Assembly (NCBI RefSeq): GCF_000764305.2
Contig: NW_025934708.1
Span: 20,541-84,540 of the forward strand
Reading direction: 5' to 3'
Source of the DNA: Hyalella azteca
Taxonomy: Eukaryota; Arthropoda; Malacostraca; Amphipoda; Hyalellidae
DNA length: 64,000 bases
In this document: positions 37,021-49,942 of the stretch, piece after piece
How positions within the stretch are numbered: the first letter of the stretch is position 1
Layout of the letters: every line of letters begins with the position of its first letter
Made by a program: the position numbers and the translations under genes
The notes under the pieces: generated by a model
The model's input: only the letters and a program-made list of their open reading frames with translations
The model's database searches: none
Told to the model about the DNA's origin: nothing

Positions 37021-40000
37021 CTCAAGTATAGCACGAAAGAGAACGTTCGGCAAGATATGTCTCGCTATTTCTCTACATGCTTACGAATAATTCGACAAGA
37101 TAGACTACTAATTTTCGTTATTTGCAGCGTACACTGTGTAACGTTTTTGTGATAAGGAAATAGAATAATTTGTATTTTTCTAGCCTTACCGAAAAAAGAT
37201 TTTAGCCTTACCGAAGAAACAGCTTGAAAAAAATGAAGGCCGGTATTGAAGTAGCAACTGAAATGGATATTTGAGTGCAAGATACTTCTGTGTACCTAAG
37301 CTTGGTTTGTCAGCGTACCGTGTAAATATTTTTAGCGAACCTTTTGTTAGCTTAGTTTTAATAGTCTATTTTTTTATGCGCTCCTATGATTTACTTGTTA
37401 ATCCGACCTTTTGAGTGTGTAGATAGTCGACAACGTATCAATAGTTTCATGTTAGCTCAGTTCGTAGCCCGCGTCAAAACTGCCCACAATATTTCGGTGC
37501 GTAGATTTATGCCTTCCTACAAGTTGTTTATTGTTCTGATTATTATTTGTTATATTTGAATATTATAAGCATACAATGAAGTTCATAGGGCTAATATATT
37601 TGTTTGTTCTTACAGATACAAGTTTTTAATCCAATAAACGGGATATTTGTTGTTGAAACCGTGGTTATCCTTGAAAACGCGGACTTACGTCAAACCAAAA
37701 CCCAACAAAAACGAACAGCGTTTTTACATACCGTTTATACGAAACTCTGAATCGTGGTCGGAACAGCGCATGCGCGAGTCGCAGAACATTATACACATAG
37801 AGCGCTGAATATGCGCACTGAAGCTCGCATCACGCTGCAATTACCGAGATGGAAAGTGAAGCAGGAAGCAGAGCGGCAAAAGTGTTTGACACGACTATCC
37901 CTTTCATTACAATCTTCATTATATTGCGAAGTATATCTTACGAGAGGGCGTTATCTGGCTCGCGCAACTTGATTAACAAAATAATAATAATATTAAATCG
38001 ACAGTCAACTGTCGACAGAAAATTATTAGTTAGATAAATCTATTTTACAGAGTAAAGCTGCAGATGAAATTGTAGGTTATATGATGAACTGGCGGATCAA
38101 AGCTATTTCTGAGGAATGAAGCTGCAGCATATATATAAGCAGTCACCTGCATCCTTAACAAAGTGCCGCACACAACGGAGAATATGATGCTAAAACGAAC
38201 CGTGACAATTATAATTTTTTGACTATTTTGCACTTGAAATGAAATTGAAAATGTAAATGCCAATTTAAATGAAAATGCACTTGAAAATGTACTTTGAATT
38301 CGTACTTCAAATTATTTAAACGAAGTAGATGTGGCTCAATAACAGATTAAAATCAACGATGATCTAAATTTAGGAATGAGGGTAGATTTATCTAGATTCC
38401 AGGAACACGGATATTTTTAAAAAGACGAGAATTAAAAATGCATACATTTTTACCGTTCCATTGATCTTTTAGGGTCGGAATTACAGAAATGATGGAAATC
38501 CAAACTGCGGGTCGATTACTAGAAATTTATTTATTTTTCACACAAATCGCTCGTGATAAACTTCATTACATGCGCATATATTCAGGAGGAACGTTTTAGT
38601 TAGTACACAAACTTGGAGAGCAGGCATCGGCCAATCCAGGAACCTTCATAATACCACGTGATACGAGTAGTACACTCATTTTCATCGCCCCGCATGTTTA
38701 TATATAAAACCGTGGATTATCACAACATAACATTATATTAAGATATTTTGTGAATATACGCTCAGATTAAACCTGATAGGAAATAAAAATTTTTACGACC
38801 AATTAATAGAAAGAAGCATAACGAAGTAATACTAACCCTGGCGTCTTATTACTATATTTCTAAGGATTTACTTTTGTATTTTTAAGTGCTCAGATGTTCA
38901 GTTTTGCACCAGGGCGTAAATTTGTGCGAACCGCATTGACTTTCAGTCCCCAGTTTGAGCAGCAGCGTGCAAACCATAATAAAGTCGTGCAAAAATAATT
39001 CCCACACGAGAAACCGTGCCGAACACCAACAGATGGTTTGTGAACTCATGTGCGAATAGAAAGCCCATATATCTCGAACGCGTCAATTCGTTCATGCCAA
39101 ACGTAGGGGAAACGAATTAGAAAATATTTATGGTTGATTGAACTGAACACTATTTTGCTGGTACAAGCAGAACTTCGCAATTCTCTTCTAGACAAACTAG
39201 TACACATAAAAGACTGAGCAACTGAAAAGTTTAAAGAGCCCCATAAATTCTCAGATAAGCGGCACATTTTCTCTTGTTATTCAGTTGTGGTGGTCGCATA
39301 AACACATTCCTTTCTTTCAAGTGGACGCACCGCATCCGATGTTCTCTAGGTAATTATTCGAGGCTTTTAGATAACAAAACTACATATGCTCTTCACGTCA
39401 TCGAATGATGTAATTATTCAAGACCAATAATTAATTTTTCGTTTGGGAACAAAATGAGTGACCATGATCTTGCATGCGATGAAAACGATCTCTTTTAATA
39501 CGAAATAGCTTTAGGTTGAGAAAATTCTCAATCCTTAAGAACTTTATGCAGAAAATATACTTGAATCTCTTTGCTCGAACAACTCGCTTTGTTCGGATTG
39601 CTCGGTAAGGTTTCAACCTTTTGCAAAGTGCCTGCAAAAAGCACAGTTCGCGCACAACAGTTCGCGCAGACGAAGAAGACCTTGCCACTCCCTAGAAGTC
39701 AAGATTGAAGCATGGTTTGAAGCTCACCGATCAGCTCGTCACGGGGAAGCTCTAAGAAATTAGGTGTCGAAACGCGGAACTGTTCCGCGCGGAAATTAGG
39801 GGAACAGTGAGGAACTGTTCGATGAGAAACTTTAATTAATCAAGTTGGATTAATTAAGTTTAATTACTGCGAGTATGTCCAATTATGCACATACTCACAG
39901 TCATACGAAATTGCACCCTGACGTTTAGCATGAATAGGATTAAAAACTTAAAACTACTACGGAATTAAAATGAATTAAAAACCTCCAGAAGGCAATCTAC

Positions 40001-43000
40001 GACGTTACCTGTATGGATGATATTCTATACTCCAATCTTAAAGACACCTCCTCTCCTAGCCTGGTTATACTAGTTTTGATTGGTCTAGATGATACACATT
40101 CCCACTCCATACATTTTGCCACACTGTAACAATTCATTTGAATATTTTATGAACGAGGCGTCAAGATAGGTGATTCAAGCGGGTAACTGAAGTGTATTGA
40201 GAGTTGCGTCACCTGCCAACTGCCAGTGTGACCAAATCGCTTATTCTGGGTCGCGGCTCTTGTGCTTAAATATGATGTAGACTACAGTATTAATGATCAA
40301 CTGCGGGTCACTGCTGGCTTCGGCAGCTTCCAGACTACACGGCCGTACATCCTTCGCGGGCAAATGGACAACACGCAACGTGCAAGTTCGCAACCGTTGC
40401 GGTTGCAAACGTTGACAGCCTGAGGTTGTGAGAGTGAAAGTCAAGCGTGAGGCGGAGTCTTCTTCTTCCGGACGGTCCGACTGCGTAACCTAATCGGCGC
40501 GACGGTTATATGGAAATTATTTCATGAAATATCCTAAACAATTTTGTATAGCACGGAAAAATCACGTAAACTGTTCGTCTTTTCGAGTAAATAATTGTGT
40601 CAGTTATCATCGCTGTCGCTGTCATAATTCGAGCATCAAGTTGTTTGTAAACCGCCGAATTTAGTCATTGGTTTACGCAGTCATCGAAAACGATGGTGTT
40701 GATAAAACATAGTTTCTGGGAATTGGGGCTCATAATTGACAAATTTGATTTCATGAAATCGTTTCGTTCAATTGAAATTGCAGGGCGTTAATTATTTATG
40801 AGATTAACACTTCCACGGAACTATTATTGTTTAACCAGACTTTCGCGCTAACGGCATTTGCACGGGCGAATGCGTTCTTCTAAAATAATGAATCAAATCG
40901 TGCATTTCTTTTCATAAGAGTTGAACAAATTCAAACTCTTTATTCCTGATTAGGAAAGCGGCTAATTTAAAAGTAGAGACAGCCAATCAATGTAACAGAA
41001 GAGAAGAGGTAGCTGAAGGCAGACCAAGTGGACTAACCAGACACGAGCGCGCATGTTGCGTTACTTTTAGCTACAAGTGATGCAAATCTTTGGTTAGGCG
41101 AACAGGCTGTAAAATGTAAATCATAATAGTATAGTCGTTACAGGCCAAGCTTCCAAAAATCAGCCTAAAGTTATTTTTGGACAAATAAGGCCATTGGAGA
41201 GAAATTTAGGACTTGCGAACTACACGCAACACAATTATCAAGGGCAAACGATTAACTTCGTTGGTTTTGACCTCGATCAACCGTGATAATGGAATTTACC
41301 AATCGCTGTTCATAAATTTCAATTCTCAGATTTTGTAATAAACTGACCACAGAAACGTGTGCAAGTGTGCTTTTAGAAACGTGTGCTTTTATACAAACAA
41401 CTCTTCACAAGTGGCAGGGATGATTATCGTTGTACGAAGACGGTCACCACAAGAAACCGTTTCGAAACAAGGCTCTGCCTCGCTGACGTCAAACAGCGGA
41501 TTCGATCGACTTGATTAGGCAGCTTGAGTGTGTATATACGAAGGCACGACGTCATGCTCGCGACCACACTGATGACAGAGCTGCGACATCCTCTCGTGCA
41601 GCTTCATAGCGCGTGCGCCAGGCCACGATATAGACAGTAAGCGCGCGATGCTTCGACCTTTACGATGAACAACTTTGCAAACGCGTCGGATTACAAGTTG
41701 GTCAAAGCATCGTGAGGTTGAGAAAGACCTTTAGAATTTCAAGAGTTATCCCCTCACATCGTTAATCCTGGTTTCCTACCTTTTAGTAGCAGCTGCCAAT
41801 TTATTTAATTCAACATTCTTTGCAAAATTGCAATAGAGTTCGTACCTACATACAGTTCAAGTTGCATGAAAAATATCGGAAATAGCATTACAAAAAGAAT
41901 TAAAACAGTGAGAAAGGTCTAAGCTAGACACTCAGTAATTTCTCTCTTCCAATAAAAATAAATATGATCGAAATGATACGGATCAGCTTTACCAGAGCGA
42001 TAACCAGAAGATCGCTAAGACGGTGGTTTCTAAGGGCCATAATGTAACTGAAAGTTTACCCATTTCTTTTTGGTTTTGCAAATTTATAAAAAAAAAAACT
42101 AAAATTCTCCAAACAAAATGTCTCAAAAATTTCCTAACAAACTTTGAGAACATTTTTCGAGGCTACTTCAAACATTTTAATGTTGAGCCCTGACACCAAT
42201 CCTTAGTCGGTGATACCATGATGCAGGCTGTCATTCTGAGACAACCTTTATACATTTCTTAAATATTTGTATGAGACATAAAATACATACATCGCATAAA
42301 ATTAGATAATTTGTAGCATTCATGTGCATAACTGAATTCAAATAGGTGACTATTAAAACACGTTGACTACGTATTGGTACATATGCGAACCACGAAATGT
42401 ATTTCTCCAGGAGGTAGTGGTACATAATTCAGGTTGCCTAAAATCGGCCAAATCCGAGAACAAAAAAGGCCAAAAAGGCCGATAATTCAATATATACTAG
42501 TTTATTTGTAGGTTCCGCTATAAAAATTCCATTTATTTTCTTTTTGCATTATTTAAAATTTAATTAGAAAGTACACCTATCATAAATTGTAGCCAGCCAA
42601 CGCAATTGAGAAAAACTAAATCACGGAATTTGTCCGGAAAAAATGACCGTCTGGCAACCCTGCCGCTTAAAAAAGTACAAAAAATGAAATAATAGTACAA
42701 GATGAAGCAATCGTAGTCAACGTGTTAAGGTTTCAAGAAACTTGACATTGACCACATCCACAATCGCGGATGAACACTAACCCTTGAAATTGATATTATT
42801 TTACGGTGCTGAGACATGAGAAATCGCGGCATCAAGTCCTCAAGCCACGGAACAACGTTTGCACGCGCGTGTTTCACCAAAACGTCTCACGAATTTCTAT
42901 CTGTGTTAAAGGTTCTCATAGACTATTTTTACGCACATTGAAATTTTTCTTCAGCAGGCACAACAGTGATTATCCAAGTTGAATATCTTTTAGGACATCA

Positions 43001-45205
43001 GCACGGAATTGAACACTCTCATCCTAATAATATTGTGTTGGTACTACTTGGTAGCCTCAAGTTGTGAGTCGCTTGATGTGAATGTGACAATCTAAAAATC
43101 TTATCATTCCGTGTTCATTCGGAATTTTCGCACATCAAACTTCCATTGCTGCTTATCTGACAATTGTTTTTTTTTCTCCATCATTCTTTTCATGTCCAAG
43201 AACAAAGAAAATATATGCCTTACACTTTTTTGGAATTTGGACAGAGGGATTGGTAACGTCGATTATTCTTCGAAGAACCGGCATATATAATTGGGTGGCC
43301 GGTGGATATACCCGGCATGTGTCTTTATTAAATTTATTTACCTATGAGGCTATGAACGTTATTCAATTAGACGTTTTCAAATCAAAGCAAGCATATATAA
43401 TTTTTAATGCACGAGAAGGGAAACATTACTGCCAATTAATCACTGACGCTCAGAAAATACAGACAGATAGGCCTAAACGGTAAACGCAGACTTTATGTAA
43501 TTTTAAGGAAAGAATAATTTTCATGAAGAAACAGACTCACGTAATAATCCTTCTGTAGATGGCGTTTCTTGACGAATACGAATATTGAAAAAAATTACGC
43601 ACGGATTTAAAAATTGAAACAAAAAATACTTAGAAGAGGCATGGGTTTGTTGGCACAGATAGTGAATTTATAGGTAAGTAGTTCAAAATTGAAAAAAGCG
43701 GATCAAACGAAAACGTTATTAAGACTTTCATGACTGTTCAAGTTTATAAATGTACGTAACTATAATTTGCAGAATTATTAAGCATAAGTTTTTAATTTTT
43801 CTTCGTCGACAGCAAACGCCAACGGAGTGCACTGAACTTCGATGAGGTCTTAGAATTTTAAAATAGCAGCGGGTGGCTCACGGACAACTCCTTTTATAAA
43901 CACACTCAACCAAGTCACCATGCGTACTGAACAGCGAATGAGGAATGAGCTACGAGTCCGTTGAGCCGAGCGACGTGCTGACGCTTCGTTTACCGCGGCA
44001 AGCCCGGAACGGTTCATAAATTTGCATTCATATAGGACAAGAATGCTATTGTTTGTATTCCATACTATGGAAAAGATTGCTATTGTTTGTAATCTATTCT
44101 TTAATAGTTTACTTCACGAAATCAGCCTTCTACATGTGTGCAAAGCAATAGCTAATTTGATCCATAGTTTCTCATTTGCCGTGATGTAATAAGGCTCAAT
44201 GAGTGCCGGAAAACCAGCATTGAAAGTTGTGTGCAAGAGTCATGACCACGGAGTGATAAATAGACTAGAAAAGTGTCATATTTTGGTGAGATCCAATGCC
44301 ATTATCCTGATGACACTAAAGTTACATATGAATGCTTTCTGAATTGGAGATCTTCTACTGACTCATGAACAAAATGAAGGTTCTTGATAGTTCGCTAAAA
44401 ACAACGAATTTGCGACTATCACATTGTTATTTTCAATTGTCGATTTGCTAACACAATTTTGTGCCTACCAATATTAGAATTAGAGCTCCTCCTGGTAAGC
44501 ATCATAAATCTTTGGGATGCTCAATTGAAAATCGAATTGCAACCTCTTGAAAGAATTTAAAGTTTTGTCGAACGAAGTAATGACTAGTTGACTACATTAT
44601 TCACTCGATCTCTTTACACTTGATCGAAAACCTTAGTAAAGCGTCCAACCGTGTAGAACTATGAATTGGATTTGCAATTTTTCAGTTCTGATAAAGCTAA
44701 CATCCGAAAACCTATCATCGAAACACTAATACGTATTACTGATCCTACGGTAGGTTTACTGATGGTTTAGCACGAACACGATTCTGCACTTCGTCTGTCT
44801 GTTGATAGCTTTTCGAAATCTGAGATGACTGCGACAATTGAGCCGATGATGAAAAAGCTAATATTTAAATGATGATAATTGATATTAAATGAACGAGTTG
44901 TATGCAAATGATGCAAACAATTAAAAATGCTGCCCTTCTCCTGCCGCCCTATGGTAATTGCCGTGATTTGTGATTATTCCTGAAAGTGCTCATGAGCGAG
45001 AGGGTTTCGCAGTCGGTCTGTTTTGACTTACGCTACGAGGCTCGGGAGCGCAGCCGTGGGTAACAAAATTGACTCGTAAACAGGCCCTGGGCCTAACGCC
45101 AACCATCAGCATGCAATAGCTACATATACCCTCAGATCAATGAGCTGTGGGTAACTCCGGCTAACAGGAAATCCGCTGTGCACAACACAGCCACTGCTTC
45201 ACAGC
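37021..45205. other. 8-kb stretch with no recognised gene
   Basis: No exon, transposase or RNA gene could be supported. A GC-richer patch near 40220-40500 could be promoter or untranslated sequence. The remainder is AT-rich single-copy-looking DNA. Confidence 0.4.
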
Positions 45206-45327
45206 GCCGGAGCGCAACAGTGAACAGGCCCTACCGTAACAGGCGGCGCAGGTTAGGTTAGGTTAGTTAAGTTACGTTAGGAGTAGCTGTTGCGGTAGGG
45301 CCCGTTGCGCTCCGGCCTGTATGCGCT
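45206..45327. repeat. Inverted repeat with a TTAGG telomere-type core
   Basis: The left arm CCGGAGCGCAACAGTGAAC then GGCCCTACCGTAACAGG matches, inverted, CTGTTGCGGTAGGGCCCGTT then GCGCTCCGG. In the centre lies AGGTTAGGTTAGGTTAG (45250-45266) followed by decayed GTTACGTTAGG. TTAGG is the ancestral arthropod telomere repeat. Confidence 0.75.
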
Positions 45328-46610
45328 GCGGCCTGTGATTGAACGGCGCTGTTGTGGTGGGCGCTTTGTGTCAAAAGCCGTGAAGATGCCCGGCTGCGTT
45401 ACGCTCGGGAAGGTATATGAATCGCACTGTGGACTTAGGCTATGCTGACCTCTAGCCATCCACCCCGAGGCTCTGCCAAATGAAAGTACGATGAACGTCA
45501 GTTCTTCTTATTGGAAAACTTTTTAGCGATACTCACAAAGTTTAGAAATTGTAAAACTGTTCACCGTTTACTATCATTCAAAATTGTTGAGGTCTCAGGA
45601 GGGGAGGATGCCTGACCAGGCTCGTCGCCTTTCGTTAAGTAGCGCCATCAAAAAAGTGGCCTAGCGCCTCTGTGCCTACATTGAGTTTGCTGGCGACTAA
45701 AGTGCAATGACAAAAATAATTAAGTTATAATGTGTAAATAGTGACAATTTCTGGACGTTGCACCGATACGAACTTTTGCCGTGCTAAACTGGTTCCTGAT
45801 GACTCACACCAGTGCAAAAAGTGCATCGCATTTTGGACGATTAAGACTATTTTTGTTAGGTGAATTCAGTCGTAATGTGAAATAAGCTCTTATTTATAAT
45901 TTATTCTCAATAAATGTTGGAAAACCATACTATAGACTCAAGAAAAGTACATTCATTAATCATCTGCTTTACTTATATCATTATATTATCTTTATTATAT
46001 AATTTGTTTCATACCTCATTGATATCCTATGAATAAGAAATATTAAATTGAAGAATGCGATGTAGTTCTGCCATTTTTTACAGTAATCATACATATCAGT
46101 TTATGTTTGAGTTAGGCGTGTTTAGCCTGTACCAGTTGTGAACTCGAGATTGGGCAGGATACGCCTTCATATTTTAGTGTCTCTGTGGTCGCCGTAATGC
46201 CTGAACCCTCTATCATTCTAAGCTATTATCAGCACATGGACTGTACTCGATTTCTACCGCTTGACATAAATCGATAGTTTAATGATCTTTAATTATCACA
46301 GTGAACTAAAGAGTCTTTTTCTCCCGTATAAAGTATTTTTAGGAAAAAATCTTTATAGTCATAAGGTGAATTTTCATCATGATATTTGTTTCTGAAGCAC
46401 AAGATAATAATACGCACACATAATTTGATGTAATTAAATAGACATTGGTTGTATCAGTTGACGTCGGTGCGTGCGCTGAGAGTGAGTGAACAGAGCGCCT
46501 CCTGGTGGTGTGAGCGGCACAACAGCGAGAGTCGCAGGTGCTGAGGCTCGCGCTCTGCTGCGTATATCGCTGGATCACTCAGCGCTCCATGCCCGGCCTT
46601 GTAGCCAAGA

Positions 46611-46800
46611 ACGGCAACAGCCTGTAACGATAATTGCTAAGTAAGCAACAGTCTACACGAAAATTGGTGAGTAAGCAACTACCTGTCACGGTAATCAATA
46701 AGTAATCACAGACTGTCTCGAAAATTGTTATGTTAACAAAAGCCTGTCACACTTACTAGTAATTTAACAAGAGCCTGTCACTGTAATTTTTACTATTATA
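46611..46800 (+). repeat. Degenerate tandem repeat of about 31 bp, six units
   Basis: Units begin CAACAGCCTGTAACGATAAT, then CAACAGTCTACACGAAAATT, CAACTACCTGTCACGGTAAT and so on, many ending in AAGTAAG. Divergence increases to the right. No adjacent exon was proven, so I cannot say whether it is junction-anchored. Confidence 0.75.
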
Positions 46801-46899
46801 ATTATTCTACGAAGCAATTTTCGTGGCGCCTGGTTCAAACGAATTTCGAGGGCACCTCACGCATAAGATTAATAGCAAGCGAAAAAAATAAATAGACAC

Positions 46900-48670
46900 A
46901 CGAAGGGATGGGAACGGATACAATGACTAAGGGCTAGATTCATAGGCTATGTGAAATAGTTCAGTCTTTAGGCGTCGACGAAACACCTACAACGGAGTCA
47001 ATATTGCGGAAGCCGGCAGACAGTTCCAGGTTCTGGTGGCGGCGATCGGGAACGCTTCTTCACCGACGGTAGATAGACGTGTAGATGGAACGAGGTCCGC
47101 TGTTGATGCCGAACGCATTCGTCTCTCAGAAGGCAGTTCCGACATGCGCTGCAGACATTCCGTGAGATAAGGAGGTGCCAGACCGTGAAGGTGTCGGAAC
47201 GTCAGAAGAGCGACCTTGAACTGTCTGTGCTGCTACATGCGCAGCCAGTTAGGATCGCGAAATATCGGCTTCACATGTGGTCGAAGTTTCGCTTATTTCT
47301 CACGAGGCGCGCAGCGGAGTTCATTTCGGATTGCAGTTTATTTAGATCCGTTGTCGGAAGTCTAAAGAATATGGCATGACCATAGTTTAATCAGGTCAAA
47401 AAGAGCGCCTCTACGAGGGGCTCGAGGACCGGCCTCGAGAGACAGCGGCTGACGCTACGTACTTGTCGCAGAGCGCTAAAACAAGAGGTTGTGACTTTGG
47501 CGATGTGATTGTTCATAGAGTTCTGAGTTCAGTAGAATGCTGAAGTTACGAACCTAAGACGCAGGCGGGACGAACTCGTTGCCTACGCGAACAAGGTGGG
47601 CCGGAAGCTGATGCTGGCACCGAGCAGTACGTGGCAAACCAAATCAAGTCAGTTTTTATGCATTGAGCTGGAGCCGGTGGCTCATCCAGTCTGAGACGGC
47701 ATCCATGCAGACAGACATCTGGTCCTGTAACGCTGCAGCGTCAGCCGGTGCATAGTAGACATAAATTTGAGTGTCGATGGCGAACATATGCGGATTCAAA
47801 CTTGTGAATCAATTATATGCAAGACGTCGACAGTAGCCTATATAACAGGAAGAGGATCGGGCCGAGAACTGATCTCTGTGGTACGCCGCAAGTGACCAAT
47901 AATAGCGTAGAAGAAGAGTTCACGCGTCGAATGCATTGGAATCTATGGCTGCGATAAGACTCGAACCACCGCAGCAATTTGCGTGCAGGCCGAATGAAAC
48001 GTCAAGTCGACGCAAGAAAGTAGCGTTGTCGACGCGTCCGACAAGTCGAGTAAAGCCAGTGCCGCAATTTCGCCGCGGCCTACTGCTCGCAGAATGTCTG
48101 AGAGCACCTTCAGCACGGCAGTTTCCGACGAGTTGAGATGACGGTATGTAGACTGGAGGCGAGGCTTGACACCAAACTATTGAAGATGGCTGTACAGCTG
48201 TCGGACCACAATGTGTTCCATGAGTTTCGACAAAATCGACAGGTTGGAGATGGATCGATATAATTTGGGATCAGAAGCGTCAATATCTGCTTTTTTTCAA
48301 TAGAGGCGTAATGTTAGCTGATTTGGAGATCATCGGAACAACACCGTCGGTGAGGAAGCCGTTGAGTAGCTCGACCAGAAAATGTGACAGGCTTGCGACA
48401 TTCCCCTTAATTAACGATGTTTGCAGCGAATCGCTGACACACTACTATATAGTTAGGCAGCGAGCGCACCGCCGCGACGACATCTTCAGCTGTGATGCAA
48501 GCGAATTCTTGGAGCACAAAGACGAACGGGCACGGTGTATATGTTGCTGGCGGAGCATCGGCTGACGACGCTCACACAGCAGAAATTTTGTTTTCGAAAA
48601 CCGCATGAAATTCCTCTACGCTAACGTCTCCCGAAACATCTGTATGACCTCTTCCCACGAATTTATATAA
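46900..48670 (-). pseudogene. Decayed non-LTR retrotransposon reverse transcriptase
   Basis: On the minus strand, in order: YRSISNLSILSK, then RLQSTYRHLNSSETAVLKVL, LALLDLSDAS, VTCGVPQRSVLGPILFLLYI (the GxPQGSxLGP RT motif, near 47840-47900), DTQIYVYYAPADAAALQDQM (YADDTQ block, near 47750), WMSHRLQLNA, and tail pieces such as LNYGHAIFF. Frameshifts and stops separate them. The catalytic YADD appears changed. The order of motifs is that of a CR1/Jockey-type RT, and the 3' end lies near 46900. Confidence 0.85.
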
Positions 48671-49033
48671 ACTCCTCAAGCATCTCCTGAGGCAATCGCA
48701 CACGAGCAGCTAACCAATAACTTAGTGTTGTATTAGCCAGCCAGCCTGTATGCGCATCTACTTAAGACTGCTCAGGCAATCGTGTTTAACGTGATAGTGT
48801 CGAAATTACTACCTTGTCGATTCCATTAATAATACCTCACCATGTCTAACTTTAAATACGTAAAACTTAAAATTCAACTCTCTTTATTCATCCTTCATGT
48901 CTTAATTAGGACATCATCTAGAACCTATCGGGCCTCGGCAATAAATTAAGAATTCAATTAAACTAATCATTAAATCAACGAGTGTCATAGAAACGACATC
49001 ATTAGCTGTGCTCACGACGAGGTCTGGACAATA

Positions 49034-49178
49034 CACGAACCGCTGTAAAATAATAATTCCTAAATTTAATACTCCTATGAAATAGCAGTATTTACTAAAA
49101 AATTTGCACACGAACCGCTGTAGAATAATAATTTCTAAATTTAATACCCCCATGACATAGCAATGTTCACTAAAAATT
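49034..49178. repeat. 75-bp duplication
   Basis: CACGAACCGCTGTAAAATAA begins at 49034 and CACGAACCGCTGTAGAATAA at 49109. Both are followed by the same AT-rich block ending in ACTAAAAA. Confidence 0.9.
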
Positions 49179-49194
49179 GTGGTACTGTATCAGT

Positions 49195-49575
49195 TTATTC
49201 GGGCTCCAGGTTTGAGGGGGCAAAGCTGCTGTGATGTACTTGTATATAGCACTGCACCTGAGGCGGGATGAGCTGCTGTGATGTACTTGTATATAGCACT
49301 GCACCTGAGGCGGGAGGAGCTGCTGTGATGTACTTGTATATAGCACTGCACCTGAGGCGGGAGGAGCTGCTGTGATGTACTTGTATATAGCACTGCACCT
49401 GAGGCGGGAGATGTACTTGTATATAGCACTGCACCTGAGGCGGGATGAGCTGCTGTGATGTACTTGTATATAGCACTGCACCTGAGGCGGGATGAGCTGC
49501 TGTGATGTACTTGTATATAGCACTGCACCTGAGGCGGGATGAGCTGCTGTGATGTACTTGTATATAGCACTGCAC
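49195..49575 (-). repeat. 47-bp tandem array, about eight units, continuing a splice donor
   Basis: On the minus strand the exon ends TCATCCCGCCTCAG|GTGCAG at 49576. The array then repeats TCATCCCGCCTCAG|GTGCAG plus TGCTATATACAAGTACATCAC with a 47-bp period; one unit is 8 bp short (near 49409). Since 47 is not a multiple of three and the unit has no stop in any phase, all three minus-strand frames stay open across the array, for 155 to 201 codons. Confidence 0.93.
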
Positions 49576-49665
49576 CTGAGGCGGGATGACGTCGGGATGC
49601 TGTGTGGAGAGGTGCGTGAGGACTTGCAATGCACCGTCCACATCGGTGGCGCTCCACTCAAGAAA
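49576..49665 (-). CDS. Exon of 30 codons downstream of the DNase gene, possibly its C-terminal extension
   Basis: The minus strand reads FLEWSATDVDGALQVLTHLS then TQHPDVIPPQ. It follows acceptor ATACAG and ends at CAG|GTGCAG, phase 0 at both ends. The DNase gene's last exon could splice here from a weak donor at 50000 (CTCAA|GTAGCC, also phase 0), which would skip the stop at 49943. In that case the enzyme would carry a longer C-terminal domain. Otherwise this belongs to a separate downstream gene. No family was recognised. It may also read on into the open 47-bp array. Confidence 0.55.
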
Positions 49666-49942
49666 CTGTATATTGTAGAATATTTTAAACATTGAAATGC
49701 AGCATTTATAAAAAAACGCCTTGTCACGAATGACGTTCGGATTCTTGGATAGATGACTTCACAATGTAATCTCATGTATTATAATAAGTTTTTAAAGCAA
49801 TGAAAGTAATTATGCAGTCATTAAGTATTATTCCAACTTAAATGCTGAGTTAATGAAAAAATAATATTTAAATATTAGCGCTCATATTTAGCAAATTATA
49901 TTCACTCAAATGTTAAGTCTAAAAAGCCTATATATTAAATTT

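Noticed and set aside
47185..48565. Plus-strand ORFs in the 47-48.6 kb region
   Set aside because: The coding signal is a decayed reverse transcriptase on the minus strand; these are antisense shadows.
49170..49775. Long minus-strand frames of 155-201 codons as three overlapping genes
   Set aside because: They are the three phases of one stop-free 47-bp tandem unit; at most one can be an exon extension.
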